Shown here one piece after another: positions 25,651 to 37,660 of a stretch of DNA of 64,000 bases; the first letter of the stretch is position 1, and the number at the start of each line of letters is the position of its first letter. The stretch comes from Rhodamnia argentea (taxonomy: Eukaryota; Streptophyta; Magnoliopsida; Myrtales; Myrtaceae): NCBI RefSeq assembly GCF_020921035.1, contig NC_063151.1:27782934-27846933 (forward strand), given 5' to 3'. The notes beneath the pieces were generated by a model. It worked only from the letters and a program-made list of their open reading frames with translations, ran no database searches and was not told where the DNA came from. The position numbers and the translations under genes were made by a program.

Positions 25651-28600
25651 ATGCCGCTTCTCCACTCGTAAGCCTCTCTCTCTCTCTCCCTCTCTCTCTC
25701 TCTCCGTGCTGCCTCGTCTCGGTAGAATTTTGATTCAAAGAGAGTAGACTTTGGAGCTGGAGTATAAGCTGTCGCCATTCCGTCGAGCGAGTGTGGATAC
25801 CTCTCTGCCGATCTAATTTGGGTGCCGAGTTGATCGAATTGAGTATTTCCTCGATGTGGGCGTATGCATCGAGGCACGCTCGGAGAACATCGAACCGAGC
25901 TGCATTTCGCTTATCAAGCTCGCTTTTGCGGCTATGTTTTGCTTCGTTCGAAAATCTCATGGTCTATTCTTAGATCCGGTGCTCGTCAGTGTTGGTTAGC
26001 ATCGCATTTGTAGCTGAGTTTGATTGATCGTTGCGATGGCTTCGTCTGCCAGAGAATCTTCGCTTGTTCCAACACCGAAGAAAAATGAAAATCTCGTTGA
26101 TGGATGGGGCTTTAGGTTTTCTAGATAGAGTTAATACTATGCGATTTGGTGTTTTGGTTTTATTTGCTGTAGACTAAACTTTTCTTCCCTTTTACCTGGT
26201 AATCGGTTCCTGCTGTTTTAATGTGGCTTTGTGAAACCTACAGAAAATTGGCAGTTCCATGCCCAGCCCTCATCTGTGATCCGAACAAACTTCTGTGCCC
26301 ACTTTTTGGGCATGTTGCGGACGTCAAATTCGTGCAATTCATTTGTCCAAAGCGGAGCAATTCACCTCCCTTTGCGATGATCTCTTCCACCACCATGCTT
26401 GACCCCCTCAGATCATCAAAGAAGAGGGTTGATCCGGTAGAGACATCTGGATCGCGGGAATGTGGCTGGTCAGAAGTCACGGCAGGTGCTCCTGATAATA
26501 ACTGCGAGGAAGGAAAACTAAATAGCGAGATCGTCTCCTCAGGATGTTTTAATGACAAGAGCTATAAGGAAAGTGAGAGAAGGAGAAAAATTGGAGAAGC
26601 CAACAAAGGGAAAGTGCCATGGAATGTTGGGATAAGACATAGTGAAGGTAAATCTCTTCCTTAGAAATTACAAACCTTCATATAATGGATTATTTGGAGT
26701 TTAGTATCTCTTACATTGTGCAGAGACTCGAATGCGAATCAAGCAGAGAACAATTGAAGCATTGAGAGATCCCAAGGTGAAGTCATGTAAGATCAATTCG
26801 GGTGTATGTTTTCTCAGCATTGTTGGAATTTTCCGGCAATCAATTTCTCAGTTTGACTAACAGAAAGATGATTGGAGTAATTTCACATAGTGACTCCTGC
26901 TTTACTACTATACATTCTTGTAGACTTTGTTATAGAGCTGCACGTGCTCTGTTGCTGGAGGCAAGCATCTATGCACCTAATTATCCCTTTTTAATTCACC
27001 TTTTTTGTTAATATTGAAACCTCACAGGACTTATTTCTGCCAGAATTACTTGCTTTTCGTCTAACTCTTTTCCAATTGATATTTCCAGATCAGGCAGAAG
27101 ATGTCTGAACATCCCCGTACTCACAGGTAATTTGTGCCTTCTGTGCTTGAACAGTCTATGAGATGATCCACCTCTCTAAACGAAGCAAATTTCACTTGAC
27201 CAGAAAAGCTAGTGAGTGCGCTCTTTATAAGTCATTTCACAGACCAAGATGCTGAGAGTGGAGTACATGGACTCAACTGAACGCTTATTCATTTGAACTT
27301 AAAAATGAAATTGGCTTGCTTTTGTAAGTTATAGAAGGAGATTTGTGAGTAGATCCATATTCCAGTATTTGGAGAAGATGATGTTCTGCAGTAATTGAAT
27401 CATCTCACTGACAAATCTTAGTGTAGAGTGTAGCCTTTGTTACCCCTAGAAAGTTCATGCTGGCCAAATGTGAGAAATTGAGAATAACTTCCGGGAAATA
27501 AAATCATTTTGTTCAAATTGCCAGCGTATCTGATGAATAATCAGAATCACTTGACATCGATTGTTATTGTGATCTGCAAATCTATGATACATCAGTCACA
27601 TAGATATATTTTTTCAAAGAGGAGAATCTCTAAGGATTTCTTTCCTCAAATGCTTTCACTTGTATCTGTTCCCCTGGTTGTTTAGGAAGATGGTTGCTTT
27701 GCAATTCTGGAACTTGCTATCTTAGCTTGTCAAAAGTATGAGCAACGGATAGCTGGCATCTCCAACACCTCAAACATGTTTTAAGCTGCCAAACATTCTT
27801 GCACATATTAGGCTGGAAGAAAGTAAAAGAAGGGGAGGGCTTCAAAGAAAGATTGTGGCAGTTTTAACGCGGAAGTTATAGTAACTAGCTGAAATTGGAT
27901 TTAAGTTTTGCCATCTGTCATTCCTTTTGCCTGTGGCAAAAAAGTAGTTTGCACGAATGATAATATTACTTCGACTGAAGGACCTTGTTCTTATTTTTAA
28001 ATGTCTAAGGGTCCTTATTAACTCTCTGTGGGGAAAATCAGCTCAGGATTGATCTAATTATTTTACAGTGATTTGATCAAAGCAAAGATTGGCTCTTCAC
28101 TTCGGTACATTTGGAAAGAGCGTTTGAAGCGTAGAAGATTGAAAGAGAAATTCTTCTCATCATGGGCAGATAACATAGCAGAGGCAGCTAAGACAGGATG
28201 GAGTGATCAGAGAGAACTGGACTGGGATAGCTATGACAAATTAAAGCATGAAATCGATTTCCAACATCTTCATCGGCTTGCTGAAAAGGAAAGAGCTAAA
28301 AGTATGGCAAAGATGAGGGCTCATAAAGAAGCAGCAGAGGCAAAAGCAGAAAAGATGGCTAGGCTTGCTCAGAAGAGAAAAGAAAGGGAGGAAAAAGCAA
28401 AAGAACGAGGAAAGACGAAAAGAGTATCATGCAGTAGAGCAAAGAAGAAGAAAAATGACTTAGCAGTCGATCAGGGGATGAAGCTTAAGAAGAGTTTGCT
28501 GAAGGTAAGTGCAGTTTATTGTCTTGACTAAGAGAATCATCCTGCATTTGATGCTTTGGACGTCTGGATTTATCTCTTTACTTCAGCTGCAACCATAACT

Positions 28601-28977
28601 TTTGTAGCTCTGCAGTTTAATCTCAACATTGATGTGTCTATTGGTCCTATGCTTTTCTTTGACAGATATTTCCTTTCAGACATACCAATCTTTTTGTTCC
28701 TCCTCAAAACTTTATTAGGCTGATTTCATTTTTATGTTTTATCTAGATTAACCGAAAGAGATCCTTAAAAGTTGTCCAAGTCACTGGTCAAGTGGATGCA
28801 GTTCTTTCTCATATTCCAGCTTGGGAGAAACTGGATTTAGATCATATCATGAGAGAAAAGGCACAAAGGAAACCTTCACTGGCTGATCAGATACAAGCGG
28901 CCAAAAATCAAAGCAAAGTTCACAACTTAGAGGCTCTTCTCATGCCATCTTCTGTTCATTCATCCAGTGAGAAATGA
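25651..28977 (+). CDS. NUMOD3 (nuclease-associated modular domain) protein, 6 exons
   Basis: Exons are 25651-25667, 26244-26647, 26724-26776, 27089-27126, 28069-28504 and 28747-28977. All introns are GT..AG and the frame closes at 392 aa. The first exon encodes only MPLLH plus two bases; it was chosen because it supplies the correct phase for exon 2. From about residue 118, RRRKIGEANKGKVPWNVG and then the TRMRIKQRTIEALRDPK block form NUMOD3-type helices known from homing-endonuclease DNA-binding regions; no nuclease catalytic domain is present. The remainder is strongly basic and helical, with a Lys/Glu/Ala-rich coiled-coil segment (about 235-290) and a conserved-looking C-terminus. A plant-conserved gene of unknown function; nucleic-acid binding is inferred. 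A CT-rich tract (25675-25703) lies just after exon 1. Confidence 0.85.
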
Positions 28978-30240
28978 AGTCTCTGAGCTATGCATGCAAA
29001 GTTGCTGTGTCTTGTCTTACTGAAACATGTTATTGTGAAAGCAAAGGTGATCATTTTCTTAATGATGAAGAATCTGCCCATTCCAGCTATATATTATGCT
29101 GCATAATGCAATCCCTTTGTGCCAAGTGTCATTAATTGTTGTTGCTGATTTTACCAGCTGACACTTGAGCTGGAAACTTGATTGGTTGACCTGAGAATCA
29201 AGATGTAAACGAACTTTCTCATGCCTCAGCTGATTGGGTCTCTCTTAATTGCAATTGTTCTGATCCTTTTACCATGCCTATGTTCCTTGGGAAGTCGCAA
29301 GCTAGGCTAGATGCCATTACTTGCGGTTAGCATTTAGTGTCTTTCTTATCAGTTGTAATTTTGGATCTTGGAACGAATTGATTACATCGTTCACTTATTC
29401 AAAAGAGGAAGTTGCCTTTGGGTTTTCAAGTACTTTTACATTTTGTCACTAATTTGGTTTGAATTTTTCACTCAGGTGACACAGAGATGTTGGATATGTT
29501 CGACATCATTGCTATTTGGAGGTCACCTCAGTAAACAAAAGGCGACCTTCTTTAATTACCCTGACACATATGGTTGCTTGGCTCCGTTCCTGGTGTTTGT
29601 CATATATTATGCGCGCTAGGGAATTGTCTCGCATCTCTCTCTCCCCCCATGCATCCGTGTGTCCTCTCCACTGTGCTTGCAGTGAGTTGCAGGACCCTTG
29701 GCTGCGGAGCTGGAAGAAGAACCGGCTAGTGAAGCCGAATGTCCTTCAGAATTCATTCAAAACTTGTTTGTGCTTATGGCACTTATAAATTAGATGTCAG
29801 AAAGCGCAAGCAATTCAGGACAAAGAAACTTGTCGATGCGAGTCTCTATAATCCACATTAATTTTTTCAATTCCGTAGATAAACGTTATAGATGGACTGG
29901 CTTTAATTAACAAAATGTTTTTGAAAATGCAGTGTGGCACTACAATTATGGGAAAAATTTGCAATTGGCCTATTTAAGGTGGCTTTCCTTTTCCCCTCGT
30001 GATTTTTTTTATTGCGAATTTCGGGGTACTCACTCTATTTGGATATTCAAGTATTGATAAGTAGGGCTTGGATTTGGTGTTCTTGACTTTAAAAGAGGGA
30101 GTCATAAAGTAGAAGTATAATTCTGGAAGCAAATGAGAATTCTCTGAGCGGGCGCTTCCGCCTCCGCGGTATTGGCTCTGCACAATCAGCATCGTGACAC
30201 GTGCAGTGACGTTTGTAACCAAGCCTCGTGCGGACTGTTC
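28978..30240. other. Intergenic; 3' UTR of the NUMOD3 gene, then nothing recognised
   Basis: The first few hundred bases are unique-looking plus-strand 3' UTR or downstream DNA. Small open frames at 29368-29788 have no domain and look like chance. No RNA gene or repeat was recognised. Confidence 0.5.
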
Positions 30241-31440
30241 GTTTGACGAGTTGATCTTTGTACGACGGCAACCCTTAATTTTTGATCAGAAATTAATATT
30301 TTTTATTTCTACTCAGAAGTTGATTTTTCTACTTCTTTTTCAGAATTTGATTTCTAATCAAAAAATTTCTTTTCATAACAATTAAAAAATTTTACTTCTA
30401 AAACGTTATTAACACAATATGACTTTAAAAATATCATTTAATTTTTAAAAGTAAATAATTAATATTTAATTTTTACTTCGGCAATTGGAGACGATGACTC
30501 TACGATGGGTGGTGCTCGGGGCAGGCGACGGGCGGTGTTGGTGGTCGGTGGCGGGGGCGGGGCGGGGGCCGGGGCGGGAGAGGGAAAATTGTCTAAAAAG
30601 TCCTAAACCTATTGCACTTGTGCCAATTTAGTCTTGAACCTTTCAACTATGCAAATTCAGTTCTAAACCTTTTGATAACTTGTCGATTTAGTCATAAACT
30701 TTTTGATAACTTGTCAATTTAGTTATAAACCTTTTAATTGTGTTAATTCGGTCCTAAACCTTTTAATGATTTGTCAAACTAGTTTTAAACCTTTTAACGA
30801 ATTGTCAATTTAGTCTTTTTGACTAATTAATCAAATAATAATTTAGAAATAAAATGAAAAAAGTTCAAACGATTTAGGACTAAATTAGCACAATTTTCAA
30901 ATATTTAGGACTAAATTGACACAATAAAAATATTTAGGATTTAATTGGCAAATTATCAAAAGATTTATGGTCGAATTGGTATAATTGGAAGGTTTATGAC
31001 TGAATTGGCAAGTTGTCAAAAGATTTAGGAATTTTTGATAATTTCCCTCATGGACGATAGTCTTGAGGGTGGTACGGTAGGTGGAGGTCAGCATTGGGTG
31101 GCAATTGGCGGTATTGGGCGGGGGGTAGTAGCGGTCGGCGAAGGTCGGCAATGGGCGGCAACGACGAAGGCGTGGTTAGGAGAGAGAGGGGGATTGAAAA
31201 TAAAAAGAGGTTGAAGCGAGAAAGATATTAATATTGAGAGATTTCTACTTTCGAAAGAGAAGTAACTTTTTTTGACTTCTAGAACTAGCTCAAACATAAC
31301 TTCGGATGTAGAAATTTGCTTCATAAGTATAAATGTAATGTTACATAATTAAATGGATTTCTATTTCAAAAGCTCTATTATTAAATGGATTTGGAGCAGA
31401 AATTTATTTTCAAAAGTGTTATTAAGAACACCCTAAGGTG
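30241..31440. mobile_element. Non-autonomous element with GC-rich core, carrying a nested fold-back
   Basis: AT-rich ends (left 'gaaattaatattttttatttctac', right complement 'gaaataaatttctgctcc') flank GC-rich segments: GGGCGGGGCGGGGGCCGGGG near 30552, and GGCGGTATTGGGCGGGG near 31107. The fold-back repeat at 30592-31045 interrupts this core. Both ends contain 'gttattaa/taacac' blocks in inverted orientation. No coding capacity. Boundaries are approximate. Confidence 0.5.
30592..31045. repeat. Fold-back element built from ~33-bp units
   Basis: The left arm (30592-30830) repeats variants of TTTAGTCCTAAACCTTTT plus 'aattgtgtcaa' or 'gataacttgtcaa' about seven times. The right arm (30860-31045) carries the same unit in inverted orientation, about five or six times. 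The outer end reads GAAAATTGTCTAAAAAGTCC. The whole can fold on itself. The same unit and terminus occur at 60.27-60.68 kb. Confidence 0.85.
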
Positions 31441-32189
31441 ACTAACCTCCTGTGATCCCATTAGCCATTGGCCCATGTGAACCCTATCCTTGCAGGGACA
31501 CGTAGTTCTTTTTTCCTTGGTGAGATTGGGCTTCATTGAGATCAATGGATCGTCCGATTTTAGGACCCCTCACTGCATATCTTTATACTATGGGGGTTAT
31601 CCATCCTCTTTCTGTGAACAGTTACTAGTTTTTTCTACCGACCTCCCGGTGTGGTGCATGGGCCCATCATTGTCTCAGTGACCGGACATGATGCACCGGG
31701 CCCCGTCCCGGGTCAACGTGCCTCACGTCATCATTCATCACAAGTACTTCAATCCGGGGCATGCCTCTCAAACGTAGGTGTCTTCCAACCCTTCGTAGCT
31801 TGTCATGACAGGGGAGACAGCTCGACAACTAACGCCAACACTACAATAGTCAATCGTTTTGTTCACCCGAAAAGACACGCCTGAGTTTGTCTGCCTTTTC
31901 TTCTTCCAATGCACTCAAGACTCTCCACCACCTTCCGACCCACCAAGGCGGGGTCCCCTATTTCGACTAGAAATTATAGTACACGCTCGAAGTCAAGCTG
32001 CATGCCCCCTTTTATTTTTTGCATGCCAAGCCCCTATTTGGCTTAACGTGTGCCGGATAACATCCGGTTTGGTCGTGTTAGCTCATCTTCTTCTATTCAT
32101 CCCTCTTACGTTATCCCACTTCATCAAATTTCCCTAAGGTTCCTTTCTCTTTTGCTACTCCCCTCTCCCCCAGTCTTTCAACTATCTCG
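31441..32189 (+). promoter_or_regulatory. Upstream region of the ABCG gene
   Basis: About 750 bases with no convincing gene; open frames at 31490-32137 have no recognisable domain. A pyrimidine-rich stretch directly before the ATG (32135-32185, 'cctttctcttttgctactcccctctccccc') looks like a leader. No clear TATA box. Confidence 0.35.
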
Positions 32190-34010
32190 ATGGAATTGCC
32201 GTTGACGGCGCCGGATTCCGGTGGCTCGACAGTTTCATACAAGTTGGAGACAAAGAGCTTGTCCTACAAACTGTGCGCCAAGTTCGATGAGTTCTCTTGG
32301 CTCTTTCGCGACAAGGGTCGAAACTCGAGCGCAAAGTTCATTTTGAAGGATGTGAACTGCGAGGCAAGGCCTGCGGAGATCACTGCCATTGCTGGACCCA
32401 GCGGAGCTGGCAAAACCACCTTGCTTGAAGTCCTAGCCGGGAAAATCTCCTGGGGCCAAGTGTCTGGGGAAGTTCTCGTTAACGAACAGCCAATCGATCC
32501 CAAGAGCTTCCAGAGGTTATCTGGTTACGTTCCTCAAGATGATGAGCTGTTTCCTTCGCTGACTGTTGAGGAAACGCTCATGTATAGCGCGCGTCTCAGG
32601 CTTCACGGAGGCAGGAAAGAGGCTGTCGCTAGAGTGAGAGCACTAATGAAGGAGCTTGGCTTGGATCATGTTGCAGGAACGAGAATAGGTAGTAAGTCAT
32701 CGAACAGAGGGATCTCGGGAGGGGAAAAGCGCAGGGTGTCGATTGGGGTGGAACTAGTCCATGACCCGGCAGTGATCTTGATCGATGAACCAACGTCAGG
32801 ACTGGATTCAGCCTCAGCTCTTCACGTTGTGAAGAAGCTCAAGTTCATGGCACTTCACCAAGGTAAGACAATCATATTAACCATCCACCAACCTGGGTAT
32901 CGAATCCTTGAGCTGTTAGATCGAGTTGTTTTGCTTTCGGGGGGATTTGTTATCCATAATGGTCCTCTGTCTCTTCTGGAAGAGAAGCTTAGGTTCGCTG
33001 GTTTGGGCATGCCGTGCCATGTCAATGTGCTTGAATATGCCATTGATGGTATAGAATACTTGGGTGTAGAAGCTCACAACAACCCGCATTTTCACCAAGG
33101 AAACGCTAAAGACGGTAATGAAAACGAGGCAGGAAAAGAGGAGCTGTTCTCATATCCGAACTCTTGGTTCAGAGAGATTCTAATACTGGAGCAAAGATTT
33201 TGCAGAAACATTTTCAGGACGAAGCAGCTCTTCGCCACAAGGGTGATACAGGCCCTTGTGGCTGGGTTCGTGCTCGGCACCATTTTCCTTAACGTCGGAG
33301 ACAATCCAGGAGAACTTGCTCTGCAAACTCGGCTCGGGTTTTTTGCCTTCAGCCTAACCTTCTTGCTCTCTTCAACGACAGAAGGCCTGCCCATTTACCT
33401 GCAAGAAAGAAGAATCCTGATGAGGGAGACTTCAAGAGGAGCCTACAGGGTATCCTCCTACGTTGTCGCGAATATCGTTGTCTTCCTTCCCTTTCTTTTG
33501 ATGGTGTGTTTCCTCTACTCGATCCCAGTTTACTGGCTGGTCGGGTTTCGGAGAAGCACGGATGCATTTTTCTACTTCTCGCTCGTGGTTTGGCTGGTCC
33601 TCTTGATGTCCAATTCCTTTGTAGCTTGTTTCAGCGCTCTCGTGCCGAATTTCATCATGGGGACGTCGATCATCGCCGGACTGATGGGATCTTTCTTCCT
33701 CTTCTCCGGTTATTTCATATCGAAGGAGAAGATCCCCCAATACTGGATTTTCATGCATTACATGAGCTTGTTCAAGTACCCATTTGAGTGTTTCATACTG
33801 AATGAATATGGAGGTCCTGAAGGGAGAAACATGTGCTTAGAGTTTGAGAATGGAGAGTGCAGCTTATATGGAAGCGGGTTCTTGAGACAGCAAGGATTAG
33901 AGCAATCAGAGAAGTGGACCAACATAGCTGTGATGTGTGGCTTCATCGTCGGCTACAGAGTCCTCTGTCTTCTCATCTTATGGTACAGATGCTGTAGGAC
34001 AAGAAACTAG
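32190..34010 (+). CDS. ABCG10-like: ABC transporter G family half-transporter (ABCG10-like)
   Basis: A single-exon frame of 606 aa, typical of the WBC/ABCG half-size group, with the nucleotide-binding domain first and six membrane segments after. Walker A GPSGAGKT (69-76), signature ISGGE (175-179), Walker B VILIDE (195-200) and H-loop His233 in TIHQP are all intact. The membrane half contains [42 protein letters not shown] and [13 protein letters not shown], closely matching the intronless Arabidopsis ABCG5/ABCG10/ABCG23-type subgroup; the N-terminus (MELPL.AP..GG) fits ABCG10 best. It should dimerise in the plasma membrane and export a hydrophobic substrate; members of this group have been linked to phenylpropanoid intermediates. 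The substrate here is unknown. Confidence 0.94.
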   Translation: MELPLTAPDSGGSTVSYKLETKSLSYKLCAKFDEFSWLFRDKGRNSSAKFILKDVNCEARPAEITAIAGPSGAGKTTLLEVLAGKISWGQVSGEVLVNEQPIDPKSFQRLSGYVPQDDELFPSLTVEETLMYSARLRLHGGRKEAVARVRALMKELGLDHVAGTRIGSKSSNRGISGGEKRRVSIGVELVHDPAVILIDEPTSGLDSASALHVVKKLKFMALHQGKTIILTIHQPGYRILELLDRVVLLSGGFVIHNGPLSLLEEKLRFAGLGMPCHVNVLEYAIDGIEYLGVEAHNNPHFHQGNAKDGNENEAGKEELFSYPNSWFREILILEQRFCRNIFRTKQLFATRVIQALVAGFVLGTIFLNVGDNPGELALQTRLGFFAFSLTFLLSSTTEGLPIYLQERRILMRETSRGAYRVSSYVVANIVVFLPFLLMVCFLYSIPVYWLVGFRRSTDAFFYFSLVVWLVLLMSNSFVACFSALVPNFIMGTSIIAGLMGSFFLFSGYFISKEKIPQYWIFMHYMSLFKYPFECFILNEYGGPEGRNMCLEFENGECSLYGSGFLRQQGLEQSEKWTNIAVMCGFIVGYRVLCLLILWYRCCRTRN

Positions 34011-34718
34011 CTGTATTAAGAAGAGATTGTTTTCTGTCTATTCTTTCTTGTTACGATTCCTAAACTTATCAAATTGTTGACATAAGCAGAAGCTTGCCTT
34101 GTACCATTCAAATTAGTGCATAAACTTGACATGAGTTATTCTTCAGGCAAATTATTCATCTTCGATCGCGCACTGCAGTAAGTTGGCACAAGCACGCAGC
34201 TGAGCATGCAAAGAACTCGCTAAAATTTGGGATGGGATGATCGAAGTATGGCTAAATACTTCATATCCTGTACAATTTCACTCTGAGATCTTAGCACACC
34301 ACACAGAAAGAACCCTATCGATGATCTTTTGACTATATCTTCTAAGGTCGCGATACAAATCTTTGAGTGAAAACCTATGACATGTGAGCTGACTGTCACC
34401 TCAATTCTATTAAAGATGCATAGACTGTCCATATTGTCCACATCCCATACTTGAAGATCAGGAATAATACTGTTTCCAACACTTTCTCTTCTTCGACATT
34501 GAAGCTCGACTGCTCTTTTCTGAAGTTAGATAATTATAGCTCGTTGGACTGTGCTCACATCCAAAGCCTGTTCAAGAAAGAAGCGCAGGAGTCCCGAAAA
34601 AGAAAAGGCAACTCGAATACCTAACCAAGCCAGAATACTATGCACAAGGAACCTCAATACTACAGCAAAGTTTCTCAAATATCTATTCTCCATGTACGTG
34701 CAAAACCTACATTGCAGT
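34011..34718. other. Convergent intergenic region between ABCG and kinase genes
   Basis: The 3' ends of two converging genes share this 700-base gap, so it should hold both 3' UTRs. No open frame or repeat of note. Confidence 0.55.
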
Positions 34719-36898
34719 TCAAATGCTCCTATCATAAATAGAATTGAAGGTCATCGTAGCACATGAGCCGGGCATGTCTTTCGACCACAAAGATGATTTG
34801 TCTGGCCCGCTCGACTCCCCAGATGCAGTGGAAGATGAATCCTTCGAGTGACCTTTCAACCCTTCCTCAGGAATTAGACTCATGAATTCTGAAAGTGACC
34901 CAGGTCTCGATATCTCACTGTCTTTAACCTCAGCTAAGCCCATTAGCATCTTCACGACAGTCGACATGGATGGTCGAAGCCGTGGTATACCTTGTGCGCA
35001 GAGAAAACCGATCTTCATGAATAGGCATGCCTCTTCCCTATGATGTTCCTCTTCCCCGTCCAGAGATGTGTCCACTAAGCTCATTAGCTCCCCTTTCTCG
35101 TGCAGCTTCCATGCCTATATCACAGTGTACATGCAGTAATGCTCGATTAACAAAAGGGGGATTCCTCATGATTGAGAGACATAAATAAGCTTCCAGGTAT
35201 AGGAATCTACAGGATGAGACGTTACCCTTTCAAGAAGATATCGTTCTTCAGCCGGTAATTTCTTGTTTGTGTTAAATCTCCCACTAACAATTTCCAAAAG
35301 CAGTACGCCGAAACTGTATATATCTGCTTTATTGGTCAACTGACCTCGCATTGCATACTCTGGTGCCAGATAACCCCTACATAGGCAGAACCATGTTATT
35401 GACCAACAACTAAGATTTCGACAAAAACAGGAGTAGTTGCAGAAAGAGAAAGAAATCAGGATCAAATGTTGAAGAGCATCAAATATTTAACTGGTTTTAA
35501 TGTGTTCAGTCATGATTTGAAAACATATATCCAGAAGCTTGATTGAGTTTCTTAAACTACTTTCCTTGGGCCCAAATACCCAGATTTACTACATAACAGA
35601 ACATCTCCAGTGCAATCTCACCAACAAATTCAGGTCAAACCAACAAAGAATAAACTCGAGTGACATAGCAGAATTTCAACGCTTATTCAGCAGATGAAGC
35701 GGCAGTTCTAAACTGGGGCAAATTATTTACTAAATTTTTTGAAAGGTTCGACCATATATCGACAGGAGTAATTGAGAAGTTTGTGACTTACACTGTTCCA
35801 GCAACACGGGTGCTGATATGAGTCATGTTGCTCGGGAAAAGTTTAGCAAGACCAAAATCTGAAATTATCGGCTCCAGCTGACGATCTAGCAGGATATTGC
35901 TCGCTTTTATATCTCTGTGGATAATCGGTGGTTGGACTTCCTCGTGGAGGAATGCTAGCCCCGTCGCCACGCCTATGCAAATCTTACGTCGTGTAGGCCA
36001 TTGAAATTGGATGCTACTGTTGGAACCGCCTATAAAGGAGAGAAAAATCTCACACCATCTCGGCTAATGGCAGAAGTAAATATGCAGAAGTAAACTCACC
36101 AAGAAGTGTTTGCGCGAGGCTATTATTCTCGAGATAACCGTATACCAGGATCCTATGCTCTCCTTCCACACAGCAACCATGTAACTTAACTAGGTTAGGA
36201 TGCTCTATATTTGCAATCATGTTTATCTCTGTCAAGAACTCCCGCACTCCTTGACTCGACTCAGCCGACAACACCTTCACAGCGACCAAGGTGCCATCGT
36301 CAAGTACACCCTGTTCACACAAGTCGAGAAATTTCCGATTGTTGCTCAATTATTGTTACTCATCCATGAAATTGAAAAAAAGAAAAAGAAAAAAAGAAGC
36401 ACGACTATTGAAAAAGACACCAAAATATGGCTCCACTACCTTGTAGACAGAACCAAAACCCCCATGACCGATTTTGTTGGATCGACTGAAATCTGCGGTT
36501 GCTTTGACCAAGTCTTTATACTTGTACAACGTTGTATTCTGTATTCCTGAAACCTCTGTACATATGAGAGAATCAATCAGAAGCTTTCTCAAGAATTCGA
36601 AGGTTCACAGAATGCATAAAGTAACCAACTGATGCTGCAGGATAATAGTTCTAAGATCTGACAAGCCTGTTTGGAAAGGAATGAATCTAACCAAGATTAG
36701 ACCTCACTGCATCACACAGACGAAATCCAACAGAAAGGATTTTCCTTTTTCATTTTCATTCCACGAATTCATAACATACTGTGGGAATAATTGTGGCATC
36801 AGCTATAAAAAGGGGAAAGCCATACCCTCATCGACCTCTCCACTTAGTTTCAATGGGGAAGCTCTGTTGCACTTGAATAATGAAGGAAAACAGCGCAT
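34719..36898 (-). CDS. CRPK1-like: Cytoplasmic receptor-like Ser/Thr kinase (cold-responsive protein kinase 1-like), 6 exons
   Basis: Exons are 36898-36826, 36555-36440, 36310-36100, 36029-35792, 35376-35226 and 35114-34719, giving 394 aa in frame. There is no signal peptide or transmembrane helix; the N-terminus [10 protein letters not shown] has cysteines that could be palmitoylated but no Gly2. The kinase shows the glycine loop GHGGFG (54-59), the ATP lysine in VAVKVL (Lys75), HRDIKASN with catalytic Asp173, DFGLA (191-195) and GYLAPEYA. The tail is Ser-rich. The intron positions and the sequence [12 protein letters not shown] match the plant At1g16670/CRPK1 group, where CRPK1 phosphorylates 14-3-3 proteins during cold response. 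An RD-type, apparently active kinase. The precise orthology is inferred. Confidence 0.92.
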
Positions 36899-37660
36899 TG
36901 GACCGGCTTGTCCGATGCAAATCGGTATCTCCACCGAAAAGTTATGCTGAGATCTTCACGGACTATTGTCAGACCGGCCGCGCATTAAGATGAGTCTTCC
37001 ACACCGAAACCTGATAAAAAGGTGAAAACAAAACCAACACTCGTACATTAGCCTAATACAGCGAACAGTGAAGATTTCACGACTCTGTTAATGCAAAAAT
37101 CAATTCCCCAGCATCTGATCTGCCCTTAATCCCTCATCATTACCATTCATCAATCGCAACTCATCAAAACAGAAAGACGAATTGCCCATCATGACAGTTC
37201 CTTCAGGATGAATTCTAACTCATCCCCAACCCTCCAGTCTACGGTTTCACATATCATTTCATCCCTAAAGAATGTTAACAAGCAGGAGCTGAACATGAAT
37301 TTTGAAGAACGATGAACAATAACGGAGCAGCGGAAAGGAAACCAACAAGCTCAGATACCGTGTTCAGTTTCTCTAACTCACAAACAAACAAGGATTAGGC
37401 TCAATTCCGGCGCTCTCCTCGTTACTGCAGAAGCCAAGCTAAAACCGAACGCAGACAAGAAGATTCAAACAATGGGAACTACCCTTGTGCGAGAAATCTC
37501 AGAAGCTACGAAGCAAACTCTACTGGAGCACGAGCAAGTTGCCAAGAGAAAGAAGAATCAAACCTTAGCCGCTCTATCCTCCTCAATTACGACGGCTAAA
37601 GATTTCTGGATAGAGAGGGAGAGAGGGAGAGAGAGAGGACAGACGTGTTGGAAATATTCA
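36899..37660 (-). promoter_or_regulatory. 5' leader and promoter region of the receptor-like kinase
   Basis: On the minus strand the segment 37610-37645 is CT-rich ('CTCTCTCTCTCCCTCTCTCC') and is followed by leader-like sequence down to about 37470. The gap to the coding ATG suggests a 5' UTR intron, but I could not fix its ends. The plus-strand open frame at 37472-37807 is the complement of this leader and was not accepted as a gene. Confidence 0.4.

Noticed and set aside
30592..31045. Regularly spaced repeats that might suggest a CRISPR array
   Set aside because: Units are head-to-tail without unique spacers, inverted in the second half, and the sequence is plant nuclear DNA.
31490..32137. 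Series of overlapping plus-strand open frames before the ABCG gene
   Set aside because: No recognisable domain, short overlapping frames, and position in the ABCG upstream region.
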